IMG/VR virus record: IMGVR_UViG_3300047472_000153 | Location: 1-38,377 of that record | Source of the DNA: a virus | Length of the DNA: 38,377 bases | Reading direction: 5' to 3' (one strand) | Shown: positions 16,413-23,372 of the stretch, piece by piece | Numbering within the stretch: the stretch's first letter is position 1 | Layout of the letters: each line of letters starts with the position of its first letter | Notes under the pieces: model-generated | What the model was told of the DNA's origin: nothing | Seen by the model: the letters and a program-made list of their open reading frames with translations, nothing else | Databases searched by the model: none | Program-made: the position numbers and the translations under genes

Positions 16413-16811
16413 TTATTCGATCCAGACGCCGTTCGAGTCGATGCCGACGATGCGGCCGGCCGCCGAGCGCGTATTGCCGCCGTTGGTCTTGCCCACGGTT
16501 TCGTCGTCAACGATGTAGGCGGTTTTGTACATGTCGGCCTGCGTGATCAGGTCAGCTGCTGCGTTGAACCATTTGAAGGCTTTCTTGCGGCGAACCAGAA
16601 CCATGGCCGCACCGTCGGCGCCCAGGGTGTTGTCCACGTACGCATCGGCGCGGCCAACGTAGGTCAAGGTCGTGGCGACCTGCCCATTGACGGCGTAGCC
16701 GGTGGCGTTGACGCACACAATGGCGCCCGCGAAAATCCGGGTGGCGGCCGCGACGGCCATTGGCATGACGCCGTTGTCGCGGTATTCGGTATTGCGGTCT
16801 GCAACTAACAT
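16413..16811 (-). CDS. Head decoration or capsid cement-like protein
   Basis: The 132-residue protein is almost entirely short beta strands (MPMAVAAATRIFAGAIVCVN, then GYAVNGQVATTLTYVGRADA) and lies between the protease/scaffold and gpT, where many Mu-like phages carry a cement protein. The C-terminus, GRIVGIDSNGVWIE, fits a small outer-surface domain. It should bind the assembled capsid and stabilise it. The start is the ATG at 16811. The family was not confirmed by any search. Confidence 0.65.
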   Translation of the reverse strand: MLVADRNTEYRDNGVMPMAVAAATRIFAGAIVCVNATGYAVNGQVATTLTYVGRADAYVDNTLGADGAAMVLVRRKKAFKWFNAAADLITQADMYKTAYIVDDETVGKTNGGNTRSAAGRIVGIDSNGVWIE

Positions 16812-16853
16812 GGTGCTCTCCGATTGAGTGGGTAGAGGAACGCGACGATGCGA

Positions 16854-17432
16854 TTAGGCTTTTTCGGCGTTCAGCGTTTTGAGGAAATCGTCTTGCGCCA
16901 CGCCCATGGCGGTGCACAGCGCGATTTGGCTTTCGGTGAGCGTGCTTGCTGCGCCAGGCGCCACGACGCCGGCCGTCTGCATACCGGTCAGCGCAGCGAG
17001 CTTGGGTGCATTGCTCAGATAGCTGGTCAGCGCCGCGACGTCCTTGCCGCCGAATTCGCGCGCCCAGCCTTCCATCGACGGCAGCAGACGGCCATCTTTC
17101 AGCGCGGTGCCGATGGCGTCGTTCACGCGCCCCGTATTGATTTCGTTGGTCAATGCAGTGACCTGGTCGCGCAACGTGGTCACGGTGGCGATGTCGACAT
17201 ACTTGGCAGGATCTGGGGTGGCGCTGGCCGTGGCGATGCTGGCGGTCAGGCTGGCAATCGTGGTGCGCTGGTCCGTCACCAGGGCGATCAGGTCGCAGCT
17301 CGCTGCGGCCTGGCTGTCCTGGCCGTTCTGGATTGTCGTCTGCAGCTTGCCCAGCTGGGCAGAGACGTCAGCGGCGGTGCTGCCCACGGGCAGATTGAGC
17401 AGCCAGATCAGCTGTTCGAGCAATTCGTTCAT
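16854..17432 (-). CDS. Internal scaffold start within gpI (Z-like)
   Basis: An in-frame ATG at 17432 (residue 185 of gpI, MNELLEQLIWLLNLPVG) has GGAG nine bases upstream and would give a 192-residue protein made of the helical scaffold half alone. Mu makes its scaffold gpZ in this way from within gene I. Use of the start is inferred from the ribosome site and the Mu precedent. Confidence 0.55.
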   Translation of the reverse strand: MNELLEQLIWLLNLPVGSTAADVSAQLGKLQTTIQNGQDSQAAASCDLIALVTDQRTTIASLTASIATASATPDPAKYVDIATVTTLRDQVTALTNEINTGRVNDAIGTALKDGRLLPSMEGWAREFGGKDVAALTSYLSNAPKLAALTGMQTAGVVAPGAASTLTESQIALCTAMGVAQDDFLKTLNAEKA

Positions 17433-17984
17433 GGTGGAAGACTCCAGGGTTAATGCGGCGTTGTGGGTAAATTGAAGCGATGCGGCCGCCAGCAGGACTT
17501 CATCCATGCCGCCGATGGCCGGGTTATTGGTGACGGCCGCCATCAACAGTCCGGTGACGGCGCCGCTTTTGTCGTAGGCGATGACCGGCGAGATAAATTT
17601 GTATTCGCCGCCAGCAATCATTGCCTTGGCCGAAGCGGTCCATTCGACGTCGACGGCGTACAGGCCCGATCCTTCGCGCCATTCCAGCTTGTGGAACCAG
17701 CCGGCAGCGGGCGCGGGCTGGCCATTCGTCTTGGCGTGCAGGGTCTGGTGTTCGTAGTCGATGACATAGGGATTGGGTCGGGCGGTGGCCGCCGCGATCA
17801 GGTTCTGTGCCAGGGCGGCATCGAGGCGCCAGGACGGCGCGTTATGGGGCCGGCCATCGAACGCATGGAACTGGCCGGCCGGCATGAGCTGAATCTCCGT
17901 GCCGCTGGCCAGGCTCATAGAACAAGCGGCCACGGCCATCAAGGCAGCGGTGAAAGGTGGATGTTTTGGTGTTTTCGATGACAT
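16854..17984 (-). CDS. Prohead protease and scaffold, Mu gpI family
   Basis: The 376-residue protein matches the Mu I architecture: an N-terminal protease domain with EIQLMPAGQFHAFDGRP near residue 30 and VIDYEHQTLHAK near 75, then a helical scaffold half rich in Ala, Thr and Leu. The protease cuts itself and head proteins during maturation, and the C-terminal half guides shell assembly. The start is taken as the ATG at 17984. No clear Shine-Dalgarno sequence is seen there, so a nearby start is possible. The gene lies directly after the bidirectional terminator region, so its transcription needs readthrough or a local promoter. Confidence 0.85.
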   Translation of the reverse strand: MSSKTPKHPPFTAALMAVAACSMSLASGTEIQLMPAGQFHAFDGRPHNAPSWRLDAALAQNLIAAATARPNPYVIDYEHQTLHAKTNGQPAPAAGWFHKLEWREGSGLYAVDVEWTASAKAMIAGGEYKFISPVIAYDKSGAVTGLLMAAVTNNPAIGGMDEVLLAAASLQFTHNAALTLESSTMNELLEQLIWLLNLPVGSTAADVSAQLGKLQTTIQNGQDSQAAASCDLIALVTDQRTTIASLTASIATASATPDPAKYVDIATVTTLRDQVTALTNEINTGRVNDAIGTALKDGRLLPSMEGWAREFGGKDVAALTSYLSNAPKLAALTGMQTAGVVAPGAASTLTESQIALCTAMGVAQDDFLKTLNAEKA

Positions 17985-18086
17985 GCCGCCATGTTGTCAG
18001 GCGCGCGCGAGGAAGTAAGACTGGCAAGCGTCACATCTAAAAATTGCCGCTAGTAATCGAAATGGCGGAGGAACTTTCCAAATGGA

Positions 18087-18134
18087 ATGCCCGTAGAGGC
18101 CGTTACAAGGCCGTTAATAGCCGTTTTCGGGCAT
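18087..18134. repeat. Hairpin enclosing tandem GGCCGTTA repeats
   Basis: ATGCCCG (18087-18093) and CGGGCAT (18128-18134) form a 7-bp inverted repeat around two perfect GGCCGTTA copies (18098, 18109) and a third variant (AGCCGTTT, 18119), at a spacing of 10-11 bp, one helical turn. That spacing suits cooperative protein binding. The 250-base gap 17985-18233 holds this, the terminator next to it, and no gene that I can support. Confidence 0.4.
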
Positions 18135-18162
18135 CGGATGGGGCAATGCCGCCCCCGGGGGT

Positions 18163-18198
18163 AAAAAAATGCCTAGAAACTGCTTCTAGGCATTTTTT
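18163..18198. terminator. Strong bidirectional intrinsic terminator
   Basis: ATGCCTAGAA and TTCTAGGCAT form a perfect 10-bp stem with loop ACTGC, flanked by seven A on the left and six T on the right. It therefore works as a Rho-independent terminator on either strand. It follows the stop of the gene at 18234-18791 and closes the inserted hydrolase module on its downstream side. Confidence 0.9.
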
Positions 18199-18233
18199 CG
18201 GTTTGGAAACTTTATGCTGTGTTTAGTGCCGAT

Positions 18234-18791
18234 TTAGAACGTAAAAGCGTAATCCCAAACGCCTGGCGTTAGAAGCCCTGGCAGCAGATGCAGCTTTCCG
18301 GGCACAGCGAAACAATGCTTGTTCGACGTGAGCGCATAAACGCCACCGGCCACCGTGATCAGCACTCCCATTGGCAACCCATAGTTCCACTCGATGCTGT
18401 CGCCGTTATCGCGACGCCGGGCCAGGAAACGGACATAGCGACCGTCGCAAGGAATCTTGTCCCAAACGGTCAACGTCAGCGGCACCGTCGCGTTCGCCGT
18501 GACGATGACCTGGTTGTTGCAAGCGAGCTGGTTGGCTGCTTGCAGGTCGCGGCCCCACAGCGCTACTGGCTGGTCAATGCCTGCGGCACCCGTGCCAGGT
18601 ACGGTAATGACATCATCGCCGCCTGCTACTGGTGACGAATCGACGACCGAGATAACCTGGGTATTTTTTGTTACCGCCGCGCTGGTCTGCATTGTGACGA
18701 GCGTGGCGTTCACGGTCAGAGTGCCGAACAATTGTGGCTGCAACGGGTCGGTGACGCGAGCGAAGTTTGTTACGGTTTGATCGATAGCCAT
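18234..18791 (-). CDS. Virion-associated protein of the inserted module, unknown
   Basis: The 185-residue protein begins MAIDQTVTNFARVTDPLQPQ and is beta-rich throughout, with no catalytic motif seen. It follows the SGNH-domain protein by two bases and has AAGGAG eight bases before its ATG. The terminator at 18163-18198 ends the unit. Composition and company suggest a structural or fibre-like surface protein working with its two upstream neighbours. I do not recognise the family. Confidence 0.7.
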   Translation of the reverse strand: MAIDQTVTNFARVTDPLQPQLFGTLTVNATLVTMQTSAAVTKNTQVISVVDSSPVAGGDDVITVPGTGAAGIDQPVALWGRDLQAANQLACNNQVIVTANATVPLTLTVWDKIPCDGRYVRFLARRRDNGDSIEWNYGLPMGVLITVAGGVYALTSNKHCFAVPGKLHLLPGLLTPGVWDYAFTF

Positions 18792-18793
18792 AC

Positions 18794-20539
18794 TTATTCT
18801 CCTTGGAAAGCGGCAAGGGCAACGCCCTTCATATACGGTTGGCCCACGGCGGGATTGGGGTGCGTGCCGTCGGTCGTGTTGAGCATCGTCGCGTTGATCC
18901 AGCCAGCCTCGATGTCGATGATGCGATAGCCCCCTTTGACGGCGTTGTCACGCAGGCGCTGGTTCAGCGCGAGAATGCGCGACTTCGTGGTGGCAGTGGC
19001 GAAAGTGCCAGTCAGCCCGGCGTAGGTCAGCCACACGTAGACGCGCTTGCCGGCTTTCTTGCACATGCGGATGTGCGCCAACAGGGTCGCCTCGATACCG
19101 GCGATATAGGCATCGGTAACACGGGCGTCACTGAAGTTGTTGGAGCTAAATGACGGCAACAGGATATCGGTCAATTCCGGTGTCGCTCGCAATTGGGTAC
19201 GCAAGGTGGCCAGATATTGGTCGGCAATCATGGATGACGCGCCGAAGTTCACGGCGTAGCATGGCGCCTGCGGTGTGGACAAAGCACGTACGGCGTCCTG
19301 CCACCAGTTGTACGCCTCCGTGATCGAGTCGCCGAAAGCCCCGAAATTGCGCACCGGGATACGATGGTCCAGGAACAAGCCGATGTTCGGCCAGGCACCG
19401 CCCGTCGTCGGATCGTAGCCCGTCGTGGCCCCCATAGCGACGGTAGGGTCCGTGACGATATCGGCCGTGGTAGCCAAGCTTGGGCAATAAAACAGCCGGC
19501 CGGCGCCGCCAACGTATTTGGTGTACTCGTTGACAACATAGCTCACGCCAGCGTTGCTTTCCGACTCGCCGATATTGGAATCGTGGTTATAGGCCAGGAT
19601 GCCGAGAGGACGGACACCTGTCGTAGGCGCCACCGTGATAATGGGAATCTCATCGCTGTCGATGTAGTTGGTGTCAGTTTCGGCGCCGCGACCGGACGCA
19701 GTGCACCCGCCTGGATGAACGAAACCCGATTGCGGCGCGCCACCCCAAGTCACAGGATTGAACCCTAGCGGGTCGCCCGTGCTCGCCAGCACGTTATGCG
19801 TGACGCCCGCGACGGTGGGCGTGATGGTACCGGCCAAGTCAGCAGCCGTCACGGTGGCTGAGTCGGTCGGCGCGAAACTGCAGCGGACGGTAGACATGCC
19901 CGATTGCGGCTCTTTGTTATAGACCCGTACGCGCAGGCTATATGCGAGGCCTTCCATCTGGAACTTGATACGGCGCGACAGGCGAGCAATCGGCGCGGTC
20001 AGGACCGAACCAATCGAGTACCAGGCTTGATTGCCCTGAATCTTCATCAGACCGATAGTGTTAATTTCGCCGCGCATTTGACGCAGGAAGGTGACGTCGG
20101 CGCCAGTCCACTGGCCGGCCGGGTGATCGACCTTGAACTTGTACTGCGCTCCAGCATAGATGCAAATGCTGTCGGCCTTGAAGTTCACGTCGGGCCGAAA
20201 CTCTGTGGCACTACCGACGATCAGATTCGACATTAGCCGCGCACTGATGCGAACCTCGAACTTGTCGCCGGCCTTCCATGCCGCCGCCGTGCCGTCGGTG
20301 GGCCTGACAATGGTCACAACGTCGCCGGCCACGGCGGTGATGCGGACGAGTTCCCAGCTAGTTTCCGAAGAGCCAGCCGCAGCGGTCGATTGTGTGAGTG
20401 TCCCTTCCACGTAGTCGCCATTGGTCAGCGCCGGCAACTTGGCGCCTGCGCCGGCCGAGAGCGTCGCGGTCGTTGCGGCAGCGGTAAGCGCCTGGGCGAG
20501 TACGGATGCAAAATTATTTACAATCAATTGCTGGTTCAT
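18794..20539 (-). CDS. Structural protein with C-terminal SGNH/GDSL hydrolase domain
   Basis: In this 581-residue protein the first 100 residues (MNQQLIVNNFASVLAQALTA, then Ala/Thr-rich) look like a phage attachment segment. The C-terminal third carries the SGNH blocks: GDSIT at 403-407 (Ser405), NFGASS with Gly433, SSNN with Asn467, and DGTH with Asp557 and His560. All catalytic and oxyanion residues are present. SGNH enzymes are esterases or deacetylases, so a virion-bound form could remove O-acetyl groups from surface polysaccharide during adsorption; the substrate is inference. It is placed between gpG and gpI, unusual for a fibre or depolymerase. Confidence 0.85.
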   Translation of the reverse strand: MNQQLIVNNFASVLAQALTAAATTATLSAGAGAKLPALTNGDYVEGTLTQSTAAAGSSETSWELVRITAVAGDVVTIVRPTDGTAAAWKAGDKFEVRISARLMSNLIVGSATEFRPDVNFKADSICIYAGAQYKFKVDHPAGQWTGADVTFLRQMRGEINTIGLMKIQGNQAWYSIGSVLTAPIARLSRRIKFQMEGLAYSLRVRVYNKEPQSGMSTVRCSFAPTDSATVTAADLAGTITPTVAGVTHNVLASTGDPLGFNPVTWGGAPQSGFVHPGGCTASGRGAETDTNYIDSDEIPIITVAPTTGVRPLGILAYNHDSNIGESESNAGVSYVVNEYTKYVGGAGRLFYCPSLATTADIVTDPTVAMGATTGYDPTTGGAWPNIGLFLDHRIPVRNFGAFGDSITEAYNWWQDAVRALSTPQAPCYAVNFGASSMIADQYLATLRTQLRATPELTDILLPSFSSNNFSDARVTDAYIAGIEATLLAHIRMCKKAGKRVYVWLTYAGLTGTFATATTKSRILALNQRLRDNAVKGGYRIIDIEAGWINATMLNTTDGTHPNPAVGQPYMKGVALAAFQGE

Positions 20540-20548
20540 ATATAGGCC

Positions 20549-21469
20549 TTAATGTGAGTTGACGGAGAAACCATTGACCGTCTGGGCGGATGGTGAAGAA
20601 ACGACAGGCGTGCTACCACCGGGGGTAACGCTGTTTGATGGCAAGGAGAAATCGCCTACGCCGAGCAACGTGATCGCGGCGACGCTCGCCGTGACCGGAA
20701 CGCCTGACGGTAAAGCGTAGAACGTGAGAGAGGATGCAAAGACGGGCGCAGGCAATCGTTCGCCATTCGACAGGACGACGAGGTAGCCAAGCACAGGCAG
20801 ACCGCCGACATGGACGGGCAACTGCGTCCAGTGGGCGGTCACGTCGTTGCCCGATAGCGTCAGTGCGCCAATCGTAGGCGCCTGCGCCTTGCCCTTCGCC
20901 GCCGAGACAAACGCCAGCGCGGCCGGTTGGGCAAAGCCCTGGCTCGCCTTGCCGGTTATCGTTAACGGCCCGTCGGCGGCCGGCGTGTAGACAAACGATG
21001 CCGACGCCGCGCCAAAACTAAGATCAGCACTTGCCGGCTCAAATTGTCCGCCTGCACCGCCGTCGCTCGGCGTGAACGTAAAGGGCGAAAAGTAGCCGCC
21101 TGCGGGCGTTACCGCGACGGTGATCGCGTCCGACGGCTCGCCGACAGTGCCTGTCGCCGCGCCGGTGATGGCAAGGCCCGTCGCGGCTGTACCGACCAGA
21201 AGAGGCGCTGATTCCGTTTGAAGCAGACCGCCGTTCCAAGTCTTGGTGATCTTATAGCTGCGGCCGTTGCGGTCCGGGCCGTAAGTGATCGTTGCCGGAT
21301 TGCTGTTCGCGTCATAGGTGTACGCCTTCGGCAAGGAGCTGGGATCGAAGGTATAGAGCCCAGATGACTCCGTGACGCTGCCCAGCGTCAGGGTGCGCCC
21401 CTGGCTATCGACAATGGCAACAGCGTCGACCTTCTGCAGGTCCGGTAAAGTCTCGTCTTTGTAGGTCAT
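20549..21469 (-). CDS. Beta-rich structural protein with Ig/FN3-like repeats
   Basis: The 306-residue protein starts MTYKDETLPDLQKVDAV, and its central part, VGEPSDAITVAVTPAGGYFS and following, and its C-terminal part, APTIGALTLSGNDVTAHW and following, look like bacterial Ig-like and fibronectin III-like domains. Such domains on virions bind surface sugars weakly. It is the first gene of the three-gene module inserted between gpG and gpI. The ribosome site is weak. The exact family is not certain. Confidence 0.65.
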   Translation of the reverse strand: MTYKDETLPDLQKVDAVAIVDSQGRTLTLGSVTESSGLYTFDPSSLPKAYTYDANSNPATITYGPDRNGRSYKITKTWNGGLLQTESAPLLVGTAATGLAITGAATGTVGEPSDAITVAVTPAGGYFSPFTFTPSDGGAGGQFEPASADLSFGAASASFVYTPAADGPLTITGKASQGFAQPAALAFVSAAKGKAQAPTIGALTLSGNDVTAHWTQLPVHVGGLPVLGYLVVLSNGERLPAPVFASSLTFYALPSGVPVTASVAAITLLGVGDFSLPSNSVTPGGSTPVVSSPSAQTVNGFSVNSH

Positions 21470-21496
21470 ATGGTTCTTTCTTGCAGTGCGTTGCGA

Positions 21497-22018
21497 TTAG
21501 CCCTGGAGATAGTCACGCAACTGGTTGATGATCAATTCCTGTTCGTCTGGGTACAGATTCCCGTCAGCGGTGATGGGCATGTACTGGCGCGCGGGGATGT
21601 CGCCCCACAGGTGCGAATAGATGGCCTTCTTGCCGCCGAACTGCATCATTGCGGCGTAGACCATGGTCGAGCCCACCGTTAAAGAGTTGGCCGTAGCCTG
21701 GTAAATCTGCTGGCGCGCCAGGTCGCCCGACTGCCCCTGCAGCGGGCGTTTGTTCGCCGCCAGCACCTGGCCCTTGGCCAGAATCTTTCCGGTCTTGCCC
21801 GAGAACGCGCCGCGCTTGCTCAGGTAATTCATAATGGTTGCCTGGGTGTTCGCCTTCCAGCGAACGCCGTCAGGGCCTGTGCTGGTGGCGAAGCGCTGTT
21901 TGACCCGGGCGACCATGTCTTCGCCGACGGCGCCGAGGTATGGCTGGGCGTTCTCGACGCGTTCCGACATCTGCGTCAGGGCGTCGGTCGATCCTGTGAC
22001 GGTGATAGATGTGCTCAT
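21497..22018 (-). CDS. Virion morphogenesis protein, Mu gpG family
   Basis: The 173-residue protein has the phage virion morphogenesis pattern: MSERVENAQPYLGAVGEDMV, a GVRWKANTQATI segment, and a C-terminal FGGKKAIYSHLWGDIPARQY. In Mu, G acts in tail-head joining or tail completion (P2 S-like). It follows gp30 as in Mu. A 109-base gap with structured element B separates the two genes. Confidence 0.87.
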   Translation of the reverse strand: MSTSITVTGSTDALTQMSERVENAQPYLGAVGEDMVARVKQRFATSTGPDGVRWKANTQATIMNYLSKRGAFSGKTGKILAKGQVLAANKRPLQGQSGDLARQQIYQATANSLTVGSTMVYAAMMQFGGKKAIYSHLWGDIPARQYMPITADGNLYPDEQELIINQLRDYLQG

Positions 22019-22028
22019 AAAATTGGTC

Positions 22029-22034
22029 TATACT
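22029..22034 (+). promoter_or_regulatory. Candidate -10 for structured RNA B
   Basis: TATACT on the plus strand matches the -10 consensus in five of six bases and lies seven bases before 22041, where the closing stem of element B begins. The -35 region (TAGATG at 22006-22011, 17-base spacing) matches only three of six. A promoter here would make an RNA starting exactly at the stem. Confidence 0.35.
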
Positions 22035-22040
22035 CGGTTG

Positions 22041-22131
22041 ATGGACAGGTGAGGCGTGGAAATTCGGAGTCCACGCGCACGGGCAGCTATGCCATGTGGA
22101 TGAGGGGACGTCCGGCCCTCCGCCTGTTCAT
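22041..22131 (+). ncRNA. Candidate structured RNA element B (cloverleaf)
   Basis: On the plus strand ATGGACAGGTG (22041-22051) pairs with CGCCTGTTCAT (22121-22131), 11 pairs including two G-U that would be mismatches on the other strand. Inside are GCGTGGA/TCCACGC (22054-22076), GGCA/TGCC (22082-22093, extended by CAC/GTG) and GAGGG/CCCTC (22102-22120). The gap between gp30 and gpG holds nothing else. Shared motifs ACAGG, GTGGATGAGG and GCCTGT link it with element A at 2077-2172. Candidate antisense RNA; function unknown. Confidence 0.5.
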
Positions 22132-23372
22132 TTCACTTCAATAAAAAACCCACCCTTAATTTCCGCGTCGATGTCCTTCTGAGCCACCTTGAAGCCGGAA
22201 ACAATCATGTTGGTCTGCCCCTTTCCGCGTTTGAGCAGATAGTCGAATTCGACCGCCAGCTTGCCGAGGGCGTCGCCGTCTGCGGCAATCACGTAAATCA
22301 GCTTGCCCGTCCTGGTATCGAATAGGATTTGCTCCGGGTTTTCGACGGCGTCGGGCAGGCGCGCCCAGTCTTCGTCGTTCATGGCGTCGCCGGCCAGCTG
22401 GTGGCGCGCGGCCTTTTTGCCGACGATCAGACCGTCCTGAATCGTCACCTCGGCGCCGGCCGGCTCAACGCCGCGCTGATTCAACAGCCAACTCAGCGTG
22501 CCGGGATCGATGGCGCCCACCGTCGCCAGACGGCCGCGCTTGACCGGATCAGCCAGCACCTGCCCCAGGAACTGCTGATAGGCGGCCTTGCGCTCGGCCT
22601 GCAGGACCGGCGCCATGGCCTCGTACATGGCCGCCCCGACCGGCGCGCTGACGTTAATGAGCTTCTGGTCGATGAAGTCTTTTAACGGCCTGGTGACGTT
22701 CGCGCCTGGCGCGTAGGCCCAGCCCTTATCGATGCCTGGCGGCGCGGCGGTCTTCGGGTCGATGGTGTCCCAGCCTGGCGGCGGCTCGGCGCGGCCCTCG
22801 GCCTGGGCCTTCCGATATTCGGCCTCGTCGACGGCGACCACACTGCAGTGACAGCCCCAGCCATTGGGCGGGAAGTGCGTCGCCCAGAACGGATGGTCAT
22901 GCGGTAGTACCAGGCCGTTCCAGGCTTCGTGCAGCGGCCGAGGGTGCAGCACGCCGTCCGCATGGACGTACTTCCAGTACGGCCGAACCTTGAGCAGCGC
23001 CGGGCTCTTGAGCTGCGCCCAGCGGCCAGCGGCATAGCTGGTGGCCATGTTGGTGGTGTAAATGACGCGCGTGCGCCACGCCTGGCCGGCCGCGCTGCCT
23101 TCGCCAGTCCATCCGGTCCAGCCATTTTTCAGCACCAGGGCGTTAAAGTCCTTGCGGAACGCCTCGATGCCGGCGCCGCTGGCGATGCTGTTCTCGACGG
23201 CCGTGCGCAAGTCCTGGAGTAGATCGGCGTCGGCGGCGCCGGCCACGACGAAGGCACGGTCATGCGCGGACTGCTGCACGTCGTCCCAGCGTGACGTCGG
23301 CAGGTTCAGCTTGTTGCGAAAGAACTCCAGCTGCTGATCGAAAGGCGTTCCCAGGGTGATTGCGGTCGGCAT
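22128..23372 (-). CDS. Head morphogenesis protein, Mu gp30 / MuF type, with C-terminal nuclease-like domain
   Basis: The 414-residue protein has the MuF core (HEAWNGLVLPHDHPFWATHF followed by PPNGWGCHC, residues 148-176), a minor head protein bound at the portal. After residue about 320, a separate segment, ARLPDAVENPEQILFDTRTG then KLIYVI and a final GGFFIEV strand, resembles the phage barnase/EndoU/ColicinE5-RelE-like (PBECR) domains often fused to MuF proteins. Such domains may be injected nucleases. The start is the ATG at 23372, overlapping the portal stop by one base; the open frame continues upstream only as a shadow of the portal gene. Confidence 0.87.
   Translation of the reverse strand: MPTAITLGTPFDQQLEFFRNKLNLPTSRWDDVQQSAHDRAFVVAGAADADLLQDLRTAVENSIASGAGIEAFRKDFNALVLKNGWTGWTGEGSAAGQAWRTRVIYTTNMATSYAAGRWAQLKSPALLKVRPYWKYVHADGVLHPRPLHEAWNGLVLPHDHPFWATHFPPNGWGCHCSVVAVDEAEYRKAQAEGRAEPPPGWDTIDPKTAAPPGIDKGWAYAPGANVTRPLKDFIDQKLINVSAPVGAAMYEAMAPVLQAERKAAYQQFLGQVLADPVKRGRLATVGAIDPGTLSWLLNQRGVEPAGAEVTIQDGLIVGKKAARHQLAGDAMNDEDWARLPDAVENPEQILFDTRTGKLIYVIAADGDALGKLAVEFDYLLKRGKGQTNMIVSGFKVAQKDIDAEIKGGFFIEVK

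Noticed and set aside
18098-18126. Possible CRISPR-like repeats
   Set aside because: The unit is only 8 bases at 10-11 base spacing without spacers, and no cas gene is present.
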